60,784 bases of DNA, taken from positions 1 through 60,784 of the forward strand of contig CAZMSQ010000014.1 of the NCBI GenBank assembly GCA_964569025.1, written 5' to 3'. The notes beneath the pieces were generated by a model that worked only from the letters and a program-made list of their open reading frames with translations, did no database searches and was not told the origin of the DNA. Made by a program: the position numbers and the translations under genes. This stretch comes from CAZMSQ01 sp964569025 (GTDB taxonomy: Bacteria > Bacteroidota > Bacteroidia > Chitinophagales > Saprospiraceae). Every line of letters begins with the position of its first letter. The first letter of the stretch is position 1. Below are positions 52,420 to 60,767 of this stretch, in pieces.

Positions 52420-52882
52420 GGTCGAGCATGCGCAAACGCCACCGCTCGCCGATTCGCTTTTTGGGTTTATGGAAAAGCCTGAGAATCCCTCCGGTCGCAG
52501 CAGCCGTTGGTGGCACCGTCAATCCCCGTTGTTCATAGGTGCCGGTCACAAGGCCGTCGATTGCAGAAAAAACAAGCCAGCCGGCTCCGAAGGCCCATAC
52601 CAAGTTGCTCAGGGAGACAGCCACGGAAGGGTCCAAAAGCCGGATTTGCATAATCCCGGAGATTGGCACGGTCCCGTCTCCAAACTTCAGCCACCCCCGA
52701 TCCACATCAAGTCCATCTATCGTGCGACGGTACCACTGCCCGTCAAGCATAAAGGCAATTTCGTCGCCGGTGTAGTACCGATACGTTTTCAGACTCCCAC
52801 GCTTTTCTAGCTGCAGAAACTGCTGGGCACGTCCCGCATGCACGACGAAAATCAAACCTGCTATGAGGAAGAAGTACTTCAT
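52397..52882 (-). CDS. Exported protein of unknown function
   Basis: 161 residues with a signal peptide (MKYFFLIAGLIFVVHAGRAQ). The mature part is beta-rich (RGSLKTYRYYTGDEIAFMLD, WYRRTIDGLDVDRGWLKFGD), then a hydrophobic segment near residues 90-112 (LVWAFGAGWLVFSAIDGL) and a basic tail. I do not recognise the family. The gene overlaps the 3' end of aroQ by 23 bases in convergent orientation. A reader would expect a periplasmic or membrane-tethered protein. Confidence 0.7.
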   Translation of the reverse strand: MKYFFLIAGLIFVVHAGRAQQFLQLEKRGSLKTYRYYTGDEIAFMLDGQWYRRTIDGLDVDRGWLKFGDGTVPISGIMQIRLLDPSVAVSLSNLVWAFGAGWLVFSAIDGLVTGTYEQRGLTVPPTAAATGGILRLFHKPKKRIGERWRLRMLDLTMPAGQ

Positions 52883-53147
52883 TTTTGTAAGAAGCTCTGA
52901 ATTTGAATCAGTCTGTTGATACTATTAAAGTCTTGTAAATAACCGAAAGATGCCAATTTTTCAGGAATGTTGCCCCGGATTTCTCAGCGCCTGACTCAGG
53001 AAACTTATTTTGTTGAATATGAATGTTTTGGAGAATGTTTTCGTGTGTTTCGTGTCAAAATAGTAACTTCGTATTTGCGATGAATGTTCCGGGTTGACCG
53101 CTGAGGGAACAGATTTTGTCACCCTTTTTCCAAAAGTTAGATTCGTC

Positions 53148-53348
53148 ATGATGATGCCTTTCGACAAATTCATTTACTTCAAGGCCATGAGACATGCCCT
53201 TGGACTGGGAGCTGTCGGCTTTGGACTCATATGGCTCATCTGGGGGGAAATTCTGCCTGTCGATATAGCCGGAATGAGCTTGGCTATCCCGCTCGTCGCC
53301 TACATCATCCACGTACTCATGCTCTTCGGTGAAGAGAATACTCCATGA
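53148..53348 (+). CDS. Small membrane protein
   Basis: 66 residues from ATG 53148 with two hydrophobic helices (about 18-32 with GAVGFGLIWLIWG, and 42-60 with GMSLAIPLVAYIIHVLML). The frame opens at 53094. No family is recognised. It starts 33 bases before the VCBS gene on the same strand, so it may belong to that operon. A weak -7-like stretch (TAACTTCG) lies near 53063. Coding status rests on composition and position. Confidence 0.5.
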   Translation: MMMPFDKFIYFKAMRHALGLGAVGFGLIWLIWGEILPVDIAGMSLAIPLVAYIIHVLMLFGEENTP

Positions 53349-53381
53349 CTCGTTTTTCCATTACGTGAGAATGCTTCACAC

Positions 53382-56300
53382 ATGCCTGCATCAGTCCTTC
53401 AATTCTTTATCGCCCTTGCGATTCTCATCGCCATTTCCTCTTGCGCCAATCAGCCTGGAGACGCTTCCGCATCAGAGCCTGCGAAAAACCCTGCTGCAGA
53501 AACCCCTCAATCTGCACTTTTCACCCTGAAAAGCCCCTCCGAAACAGGGGTTGACTTCACAAATTTGATTAGTGAAGATTACACATATAATATCATCACC
53601 TATGAATATCTCTACAATGGTGGCGGAGTTGCCATCGGTGATATTGATGGTGATGGATTGCCGGATCTGTATTTTACCTCGACCTTCCAATCCAACAAAC
53701 TATACCGGAATCTCGGTAATTTGAAGTTTGAGGATATCACCGATCAGGCAGGGGTGGCTGCTGAAGAGGGATTCAAAACCGGGGTGGCTATGGCAGATGT
53801 CAATGGTGACGGGTTGCTTGATATCTATGTCTGCCGGACTGGCAAAGGTGACCCCCGAGATCGCCAAAACCTCCTTTTCATCAATAATGGCGACCTGACC
53901 TTCACAGAGAAGGCTGAGGCTTTCGGCCTGGTGGAAACCAACACTTCCAATCACGCTACTTTCTTCGATTATGACCTTGATGGAGACCTTGATCTGTACT
54001 TGCTTGCCCACCGTCTTGATTTTACAGATTCCGGCGATATGCGTTTAAAACAGGATGAGAACGGAGCATACACCCGGATATTGACGCCGAAAGAGCCGGA
54101 TCAGTCAGACATGTTGTTTCGCAATGACAACGGTCGGTTTGTCAATGTCTCCTCTACTGCCGGCATTATCAACTCGACCTTTGGCCTAAGCGCCACGGTG
54201 GCTGACATGAATCAAGACGGGTACCCGGATGTCTATGTTGCCAATGACTATATCGATCCTGATTTCGTGTACATCAACAACGGAGATGGTACATTCACTG
54301 ATAAGTATTTCGAGTACCTCGGGCATTCAAGCCAGAGCAGTATGGGCAGCGACATTGGCGACTATAATAACGACGGGTTGTACGACATCATCGTCATGGA
54401 TATGTTTCCGGCAGATCCGGTTCGATTCAAGGAAATGATGAACCCGATGGCCTTGCAGCGGCAGGAAATGCTCAGGAAATACGGGTACGGTGATCAGGTT
54501 GGGCGCAATGTGCTCCAGCTCAATATGGGTAATGGGCAGTTTGCCGAAATCGGCGAGCTGGCGGGTGTTTCGACCACAGATTGGAGCTGGGGCTCGCTTT
54601 TTGCAGACCTCGACAATGATGGCTGGCAGGACCTTCATGTGGCCAATGGCTATCGGCGGGATATGACACACATGGATTATGTGGTTTACACCCGTGACTC
54701 CATCGAGCGTACTGGCGGTCTCAGCAAAAAGCGATTTCCGGATATCAATGCTTTCCTTGATCTGGTGCCCGAGAAAAAGCTCGCAAGCTTTGTATTCCGC
54801 AATCAACAAGACTTGACTTTCAAAGACGTGACGAATGAATGGGGCATGGACCAGCCTGCCTTTTCGAACGGCTCTGCCTGGGCCGATCTCGATAACGACG
54901 GTGATCTGGATATGGTCATCAATAATATCCTGGACCCCGCATTTATTTTCGAAAACCATGCTTCAGAACGCCTCGATCATCACTACCTGCAAATCAGCCT
55001 CGAGGGCAAATCCGCCAACACTTATGGAATAGGGGCAGAGGTCTGTGTGACCACATCTGACGGGCAAAGGCAATGTCAGGCTATGCGTCCGATTCGAGGG
55101 TTTTTCTCTTCGAGCCAGCCAATCATTCACTTTGGGCTTGGCACCCGGACCGCCATTGAGGAGTTGGTAGTTGTTTGGCCTGACCGGCGCATGCAAACTC
55201 TGAAGAATGTGAAGGCCGACAGTCGGTTGGTGCTGCGACAGAAAGAGGCTGATGGCAGAGCGCCCAACTCAGGTGACCCTACAGCCAACTCAGGCCGGCT
55301 GTTTGAAGCTCTTCCTGATCGGGCGGGGATTGACTTTGTGCATCAGGAAAATGAGTATCTCGACTTCAATTTTGAAAAACTCATTCCCCACCGCTTTTCC
55401 ATTTACGGGCCGGCCCTTGCGGTAGCAGATGTCAACGGAGACAAGCTCGAGGATGTCTATGTGGGTGGTGCCAGAGGGCAGGCCGGTGTGCTCTATATCC
55501 AGACCGGAAGCGGCCGATTTGTGCGTTCTGAGTCGAGGATTTTCAAAGAAAGCAGCGGGTTTGAAGATGTAGATGCTGAATTCTTTGATGCAGACAGTGA
55601 TGGTGATATGGACCTGTATGTGGCTTCCGGCGGCAACAGCGAGCCGGCAAATTCTCCAGCCTATCAGGATCGCCTTTATCTCAACGACGGAGCCGGCCGA
55701 TTTACTGCCTCTGGTGGTTTGCCGCGATTCCCTGAGCCCACAAGGTGCGTTGAGGCCCATGATATTGATGGAGATGGAGATGCCGACCTGGTGGTTGGGG
55801 GTGGAGTTGTACCGAGAAGCTATCCCCTTGCTTCGCCCTCAAGAGTGCTTGTGAATGAAGGGGGGCAATTCCGCGATATGACTGCTTCGATAGCACCATT
55901 TCTTTCTCAGGCCGGTTTGATTGCAGATGTATCTTTTGTGCAGCTTGACGGCGAAGGTGGTGAGGAGCTGGTGATTGCAGGTGAGTGGACCCCTGTCAGG
56001 GTATTTGGCTTCAGCGATGGCGCTTATCGGGAGATCACCGAAGCGCTTGGGCTATCGGATACGGAGGGGTGGTGGAGCAGCCTCAGCAGCGCTGACCTGG
56101 ATGGAGACGGAGATATGGATTTGATTGCCGGGAACCACGGTCTCAACACAAGGCTCAAAGCATCACCGGAGTCTCCGCTTACCTTGTATGCAGCAGATTT
56201 TGATCAAAACGGAGCGATCGATCCAGTCTTGTGTTACCACAAAAATGGAAAAGACTATCCCCTCTCAGGTCGAGACATGATTACCTCCCAAATGCCGAAT

Positions 56301-56789
56301 GTCAAGCAGAAATTTCCGAGATACCGAGAATTTGCACGTGCATCCATAAATGACCTTTTTACCGAAGCACAGCTTAAGCAGGCTGATCGCTACCAGGCTA
56401 CAAGCCTTGCCACAACCTGGTTTGAAAACCAAAATGGCCGGCTTGTCGCCAGAGAGCTACCCGCAGAGGCCCAGTTTGCCCCTGTTTTTGACATTCTCTT
56501 GCTCGACGCAAATGCAGACCCTCGGCCAGACGTCCTACTGGTGGGTAATTTCAGGGGAATGGATTCCGAAACCGGCTCTATTGTGGCGTCAAAGGGGGCT
56601 CTTCTCATCAATGCTGGCAGCGGCACCTTCGAATGGGAGCCCAACCGAGAACACGGACTCTGGGCAGATGGGGAGGTCCGTCGGGTTCGGATTGCCAGGT
56701 CAGCCGGAGGCAAACAATTTGTGATAACTGCCAACAATAATGAGCCGTGCGGTGTCTTTCGTATGAAACCTTCATCGCTCCCTAATTGA
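53382..56789 (+). CDS. Giant VCBS/FG-GAP lipoprotein with ASPIC/UnbV domain
   Basis: 1135 residues. A lipobox (AISSCANQ) is followed by two blocks of FG-GAP/VCBS blades, each with a Ca-binding DxDxDG-type loop: block one (about residues 80-520) has GDIDGDGLPDLYF, ADVNGDGLLDIYV, FDYDLDGDLDLYL and four more. An ASPIC/UnbV domain (about 540-615, with FFSSSQPIIHFGLGT) joins block two (about 640-1130), which has five loops such as FDADSDGDMDLYV. The architecture is like CRTAC1/UnbV proteins. They are surface or secreted and calcium-stabilised, of unknown ligand. The exosortase-like gene starts 14 bases after the stop. Confidence 0.88.
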   Translation: MPASVLQFFIALAILIAISSCANQPGDASASEPAKNPAAETPQSALFTLKSPSETGVDFTNLISEDYTYNIITYEYLYNGGGVAIGDIDGDGLPDLYFTSTFQSNKLYRNLGNLKFEDITDQAGVAAEEGFKTGVAMADVNGDGLLDIYVCRTGKGDPRDRQNLLFINNGDLTFTEKAEAFGLVETNTSNHATFFDYDLDGDLDLYLLAHRLDFTDSGDMRLKQDENGAYTRILTPKEPDQSDMLFRNDNGRFVNVSSTAGIINSTFGLSATVADMNQDGYPDVYVANDYIDPDFVYINNGDGTFTDKYFEYLGHSSQSSMGSDIGDYNNDGLYDIIVMDMFPADPVRFKEMMNPMALQRQEMLRKYGYGDQVGRNVLQLNMGNGQFAEIGELAGVSTTDWSWGSLFADLDNDGWQDLHVANGYRRDMTHMDYVVYTRDSIERTGGLSKKRFPDINAFLDLVPEKKLASFVFRNQQDLTFKDVTNEWGMDQPAFSNGSAWADLDNDGDLDMVINNILDPAFIFENHASERLDHHYLQISLEGKSANTYGIGAEVCVTTSDGQRQCQAMRPIRGFFSSSQPIIHFGLGTRTAIEELVVVWPDRRMQTLKNVKADSRLVLRQKEADGRAPNSGDPTANSGRLFEALPDRAGIDFVHQENEYLDFNFEKLIPHRFSIYGPALAVADVNGDKLEDVYVGGARGQAGVLYIQTGSGRFVRSESRIFKESSGFEDVDAEFFDADSDGDMDLYVASGGNSEPANSPAYQDRLYLNDGAGRFTASGGLPRFPEPTRCVEAHDIDGDGDADLVVGGGVVPRSYPLASPSRVLVNEGGQFRDMTASIAPFLSQAGLIADVSFVQLDGEGGEELVIAGEWTPVRVFGFSDGAYREITEALGLSDTEGWWSSLSSADLDGDGDMDLIAGNHGLNTRLKASPESPLTLYAADFDQNGAIDPVLCYHKNGKDYPLSGRDMITSQMPNVKQKFPRYREFARASINDLFTEAQLKQADRYQATSLATTWFENQNGRLVARELPAEAQFAPVFDILLLDANADPRPDVLLVGNFRGMDSETGSIVASKGALLINAGSGTFEWEPNREHGLWADGEVRRVRIARSAGGKQFVITANNNEPCGVFRMKPSSLPN

Positions 56790-56803
56790 GGTGATCAGAA
56801 TTC

Positions 56804-57373
56804 ATGGCAGCAGCACATCGAAAGAAAGGCAGCACTCCCACGTCTCGGTTCCATATTGGCCGGAAAGGCCCGGCCCTGAAATTCCTTGGGTCATTCATCG
56901 GGCTGATGCTCCTTTTTTACCTCCTGTACTACTCCTCATTCTACCAAATCCTGCTTTCAGGTCCCATAGAATCCGCTCAGGCCGCAATATCAGGGGCCTT
57001 GCTGAGAGCACTGGGTTTTCAGGCTGCCGTAACAGGAGATGCCATTTCAGGAGGTGGCTTTTCTGTGCAGATTGCCAAAGGATGTGATGGCATAGAGCCT
57101 CTGGCCATGTTCCTCTGCGCCATTCTTGCTTTTCCAATTGTCTGGAGGCTCAAATGGCCGGGTCTCATTGCAGGTACCCTCGTGCTGGGGCTCCTGAATA
57201 TAGTTCGCATCACAGGGCTGTTTCTGGCAGGCCTCTACATACCCTCCGCATTTGAATTTCTTCACCTGCATGGCGGCTTTGTCCTGTTTACGGTCATGGC
57301 AATCCTTGTTTGGATGACCTGGGCCAATTGGGCCATAAAGCGCCTGCGCTCCCCGTCACAAAATGCCACTTGA
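56804..57373 (+). CDS. Exosortase/archaeosortase-family transpeptidase-like membrane protein
   Basis: 189 residues, with about five TM segments after a basic N-terminus. The three expected active-site residues are visible: Cys in IAKGCDGIEPLAMFLCAIL, Arg in LNIVRITGLFLAGL and His in FEFLHLHGGFVLF. Exosortases cleave C-terminal PEP-CTERM-like sorting tails at the membrane. The short length resembles XrtH. No protein in the window ends in a recognisable CTERM tail, including the VCBS lipoprotein, so its substrate is elsewhere or has an unknown signal. It lies between the VCBS gene (14 bases) and a membrane partner (22 bases). Confidence 0.85.
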   Translation: MAAAHRKKGSTPTSRFHIGRKGPALKFLGSFIGLMLLFYLLYYSSFYQILLSGPIESAQAAISGALLRALGFQAAVTGDAISGGGFSVQIAKGCDGIEPLAMFLCAILAFPIVWRLKWPGLIAGTLVLGLLNIVRITGLFLAGLYIPSAFEFLHLHGGFVLFTVMAILVWMTWANWAIKRLRSPSQNAT

Positions 57374-57395
57374 TTCCGACAAATAGCTGTCATCC

Positions 57396-58013
57396 ATGAT
57401 GCCCCCACTTCATACCGTGCTCAAATCTGTCAGTCTTTTTCTGCTGATTTACATCTTCTTGACCGCTGTAAGCACGGTGCCTCCAGTCCAGCGAGCCCTC
57501 GGCACCGCTTTCGGCCAGGCCTGTCTGCTGGTCGCCGAGAGCGGGTTTGAAGACATGACCTTCCGCGTAAAACCCAATCGAAATGAAGGGCGGTATGAGT
57601 ACGGTATCCGCCTCCTGTATTTCAGCGATGCTGCCATTGAACAGGCCAGACAAGAAGCTATGGCGCGCGGCGACAGCCGCGCAGCTGTGGCGCCGCCTTC
57701 CGTAGTGACCCTTGAGCTCTATACTTTTCTCCTCGTCCCCCTATTCTTCCTCTGGGCCCTCCTACTGGCCACCCCACCCCTCCGGCTTGCCACCTTCTGG
57801 ACCCTCCTTCCCGCCACCGCCCTTTTTCTGGCATACCTCGCCATCCGCGTGCTGGTCGTCTTTAAAGCCGCAATCAACCCCTCAACTCTCTACACAACCC
57901 TGGCCGAAATGCTCTCAATGGGCATCAATATGCTTGTCGCCCTCATCATATGGGGGCTCCTGCTCATTACACGAAAATCCTTCATTCACACTGACCCGGT
58001 CGGACCGCTATAG
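57396..58013 (+). CDS. Exosortase-associated membrane protein (predicted)
   Basis: 205 residues: an N-terminal TM helix (about 8-28), an extracytoplasmic region of some 85 residues (with FRVKPNRNEGRYEYGIRLLY), then three TM helices (about 108-128, 133-155 and 172-192). I do not recognise a named family, but the order exosortase-then-membrane-protein is like XrtH loci, where such a protein is an accessory. Its stop codon lies in the loop of the intrinsic terminator that ends the operon. The role is inferred from position only. Confidence 0.7.
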   Translation: MMPPLHTVLKSVSLFLLIYIFLTAVSTVPPVQRALGTAFGQACLLVAESGFEDMTFRVKPNRNEGRYEYGIRLLYFSDAAIEQARQEAMARGDSRAAVAPPSVVTLELYTFLLVPLFFLWALLLATPPLRLATFWTLLPATALFLAYLAIRVLVVFKAAINPSTLYTTLAEMLSMGINMLVALIIWGLLLITRKSFIHTDPVGPL

Positions 58014-58039
58014 CCGTCGGACCGGGTCAGCTATTTTTT
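57991..58039 (+). terminator. Intrinsic terminator closing the VCBS-exosortase operon
   Basis: CTGACCCGGTC (57991-58001) and GACCGGGTCAG (58020-58030) form a perfect 11-bp GC-rich stem, followed by CTA and six T (58034-58039). The loop of 18 bases contains the stop codon of the preceding gene (58011-58013). msrB begins 21 bases later. Confidence 0.88.
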
Positions 58040-58059
58040 GACAGACAAAATTGAAATTC

Positions 58060-58449
58060 ATGGCTTACAATCCGTTGACCTCTGAGGAACTCAGAATTAT
58101 TGTGCAAAAAGGTACAGAGCGTCCTTTTTCGGGAGAATACAACACTCTCAAGGCTGAGGGTACGTTTCTGTGCCGTCAGTGCAATGCGCCACTTTATCGC
58201 TCAGCAGATAAATTCGACTCGGGGTGTGGATGGCCCAGTTTTGACGATGAACTGCCGGGAGCAGTCAGGAGAGAGACTGATGCCGATGGGCGCCGCACTG
58301 AAATTCTCTGCAACCACTGCGGGGGGCATCTGGGGCATGTATTTGCCGGAGAACGCCTGACACAGAAAAACACGAGGCATTGTGTCAACTCCCTCTCCCT
58401 GCGGTTTGTGCCAACAGGTGAGGAGCTGCCGCCTGTTCTCAATCCCTGA
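58060..58449 (+). CDS. msrB: Peptide-methionine (R)-S-oxide reductase
   Basis: 129 residues from ATG 58060; a TTG start three codons earlier is less likely. The enzyme reduces methionine-R-sulfoxide in proteins. Catalytic Cys108 is in RHCVNSLSLRF. Two CxxC pairs (CRQC and CNHC) bind structural zinc, and GCGWPSF and GHLGHVF are standard. No signal peptide is seen, so it acts in the cytoplasm. It is transcribed behind the operon terminator. Confidence 0.95.
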   Translation: MAYNPLTSEELRIIVQKGTERPFSGEYNTLKAEGTFLCRQCNAPLYRSADKFDSGCGWPSFDDELPGAVRRETDADGRRTEILCNHCGGHLGHVFAGERLTQKNTRHCVNSLSLRFVPTGEELPPVLNP

Positions 58450-58518
58450 AAGGGCAGAGATTGGGGTGCTCAGGGAGTTTGCAGGTAGAGAAATCAGGTC
58501 GGGGACTGAAAAAAACCC

Positions 58519-58526
58519 TACCTTTG
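58519..58526 (+). promoter_or_regulatory. -7 promoter box TACCTTTG for the DUF3127 gene
   Basis: An exact TAnnTTTG, 26 bases before the ATG at 58553. It supports the short start over an extension that begins at 58382 inside msrB. Confidence 0.5.
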
Positions 58527-58552
58527 TGGTGCCCAACAAAATACCCGGAATT

Positions 58553-58960
58553 ATGTCATTTGAAGTTATCGGAACGCTTCTCAAGAAGTTCGACACGGAG
58601 TCAAAATCCTCGACATTTCAGGCGCGAGAATTTGTCATTGAAATTGCAGACGGCAATTACCCTCAGTTTATTAAGTTCCAGTTGGTACAAGATCGGTGCA
58701 GTCTGGTTGATGATTTCGAAGAAGGGAAGCAAATTAAGGTGCACTTCGATTTGAGAGGGAGAGAGTGGAATGGAAAATATTTCACGAACCTGAATGCTTG
58801 GAGACTGGAGCAGGTCAGCCAGCAAGCAGGCTCTGCCGGACCTGAAAAAGACGAGGAGTTTGGTGATCCATTCGCAGATTCGGCTCCAGGCAAGTTTCCC
58901 TCAGATGCCGATGCCCCGCCAGAAACAGAGGGTGGCGATGTAGATGACCTGCCATTCTAA
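58553..58960 (+). CDS. DUF3127 protein (ssDNA-binding-protein-like)
   Basis: 135 residues. The start MSFEVIGTLLKKFDTESKSS, followed by FVIEIADGNYPQFIKFQLVQ, is the DUF3127 OB-fold seen across Bacteroidota. The C-terminus is acidic and disordered and ends DVDDLPF, like the partner-recruiting DDxxPF tail of SSB. Single-strand nucleic-acid binding is likely but unproven. The start was chosen from the promoter box at 58519 and family match. aspS follows 37 bases downstream. Confidence 0.87.
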   Translation: MSFEVIGTLLKKFDTESKSSTFQAREFVIEIADGNYPQFIKFQLVQDRCSLVDDFEEGKQIKVHFDLRGREWNGKYFTNLNAWRLEQVSQQAGSAGPEKDEEFGDPFADSAPGKFPSDADAPPETEGGDVDDLPF

Positions 58961-58997
58961 ACCACAGCCCGACCCATTTCTCGAAAATAACACGATC

Positions 58998-60767
58998 ATG
59001 TACAGAACCCACACATGCGGAGAGCTTCGCATGAACCACGCAGGGCATTCAGTTACCTTGAGTGGTTGGCTGGCCCGCAGTCGCGATCTCGGCGGTATGA
59101 CTTTCATAGACTTGCGTGACCGATATGGGATTACCCAGCTGGCTTTCAATATGGAAACCAATGCCTCGCTTTGTGAGCAGGCCCGAAAGTTGGGGCGAGA
59201 GTTTGTGCTCCGGGTGCAAGGTGTTGTGGTCGAAAGATCCAGTAAAAATCCGAATATCCCGACCGGAGATATTGAGATTGAGGTGACTGCACTGGATGTG
59301 CTGAATGCTTCAAATCTTCCGCCATTTACCATTGAAGAGGAGACCGATGGGGGTGATGAGCTCCGCATGAAATACCGGTATTTGGATATCCGGAGAAAGC
59401 CTGTTAAGGAGAATCTTCTCTTCAGAAGTAAGTTGGCTCTGGAAACACGAAAATACCTTGACAGCCAAGGGTTTGCTGAGATCGAGACGCCGTTTTTGAT
59501 AAAGAGTACGCCCGAAGGAGCACGTGATTTTGTGGTGCCGAGCCGAATGAACCCGGGAGAGTTTTATGCACTGCCCCAATCGCCACAGACTTTCAAACAG
59601 ATTCTGATGGTCGCCGGGATGGACCGCTACTTTCAGATTGTCAAGTGCTTTCGGGATGAAGACCTGAGAGCCGACCGTCAGCCCGAGTTTACTCAGATTG
59701 ACTGCGAAATGGCATTTGTGACGCGGGAGGATGTGCTGCAGACTTTTGAAGGTCTTACCAGACACCTGTTTTCTGCGACTCTGGGAATTGACTTGCCCGA
59801 GTTTCCGAGAATGTCATATGATGACGCCATTCGTCGATATGGATCTGACAAGCCCGACGTGAGATTTGGAATGGAGTTTTGTGAGCTCAATGATTTGACT
59901 CAAGGAAAGGGATTTCAGGTATTCGACAATGCCGGTCTGGTGGTGGGAATCTGTGCTCCCGGGCAATCAGAGTATACGCGCAAGCAACTCGATGGACTGA
60001 CTGAGTGGGTCAAAAGGCCCCAAATCGGAGCTATGGGGCTTGTGTACGTCAAGTGCAATGCAGATGGTTCCTTCAAATCATCGGTCGATAAGTTTTTCTC
60101 TCAGGAAGATCTCGCAACATGGGCAGCGGCCATGGGAGCCAGCCGAGGTGATCTCTTGCTGATTCTCGCCGGCGAAACGGATAAGACCCGCAAACAGCTA
60201 AGTGAGCTGCGTCTCGAGATGGGCCGCAGGCTCCAGCTGATGGAAGCCGGGGTGTTTAAGCCACTGTGGGTAGTTGATTTTCCGCTTTTGGAATGGGATG
60301 ATGATACAGAGCGATTCTATGCCATGCATCACCCGTTCACGGCGCCTCTTGAGGAAGACATTCCGCGAATGTTGGGTGGCGATCATGAGACAATGAAAAG
60401 CCTCAGAGCCAATGCATATGACCTCGTCATCAACGGGGCTGAAATCGGTGGTGGCTCAATCCGAATCCATGATCGGGAGTTGCAATCGAAAAATTTCACG
60501 CTCCTCGGCTTCACAGAAGAAGAGGCAGAGGCCCAGTTTGGCTTTTTGCTTGGAGCTTTTGAATATGGAGCACCACCTCACGGTGGGATTGCTTTTGGAT
60601 TCGACAGACTCTGTGCTGTGCTAAACGGCCAGAGCAGCATTCGGGATTTTATCGCATTCCCGAAAAATAATCAGGGTCGCGATATGATGATTGATGCGCC
60701 GTCTCCGGTGCACCCAGAGCAGCTCGACGAGCTGTACCTGAGCTTGACTGTTTCAAAAGAAGGGTAA
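58998..60767 (+). CDS. aspS: Aspartyl-tRNA synthetase
   Basis: 589 residues from ATG 58998 (MYRTHTCGELRMNHAGHSVT); the frame opens 18 codons earlier over the previous gene's stop. It charges tRNA(Asp). Landmarks are the OB-fold anticodon domain (LSGWLARSRDLGGMTFIDLR), motif 2 (GMDRYFQIVKCFRDEDLRAD), the flipping loop (PQSPQTFKQILM), the bacterial GAD insertion (about 290-415) and motif 3 (GIAFGFDRLCAVL). The bacterial-type insertion is present. It ends 17 bases before the window edge. Confidence 0.97.
   Translation: MYRTHTCGELRMNHAGHSVTLSGWLARSRDLGGMTFIDLRDRYGITQLAFNMETNASLCEQARKLGREFVLRVQGVVVERSSKNPNIPTGDIEIEVTALDVLNASNLPPFTIEEETDGGDELRMKYRYLDIRRKPVKENLLFRSKLALETRKYLDSQGFAEIETPFLIKSTPEGARDFVVPSRMNPGEFYALPQSPQTFKQILMVAGMDRYFQIVKCFRDEDLRADRQPEFTQIDCEMAFVTREDVLQTFEGLTRHLFSATLGIDLPEFPRMSYDDAIRRYGSDKPDVRFGMEFCELNDLTQGKGFQVFDNAGLVVGICAPGQSEYTRKQLDGLTEWVKRPQIGAMGLVYVKCNADGSFKSSVDKFFSQEDLATWAAAMGASRGDLLLILAGETDKTRKQLSELRLEMGRRLQLMEAGVFKPLWVVDFPLLEWDDDTERFYAMHHPFTAPLEEDIPRMLGGDHETMKSLRANAYDLVINGAEIGGGSIRIHDRELQSKNFTLLGFTEEEAEAQFGFLLGAFEYGAPPHGGIAFGFDRLCAVLNGQSSIRDFIAFPKNNQGRDMMIDAPSPVHPEQLDELYLSLTVSKEG

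Noticed and set aside
53382..56789. VCBS lipoprotein as the exosortase substrate by CTERM tail
   Set aside because: The C-terminus (GVFRMKPSSLPN) has no hydrophobic helix and basic end, so no sorting tail is present.
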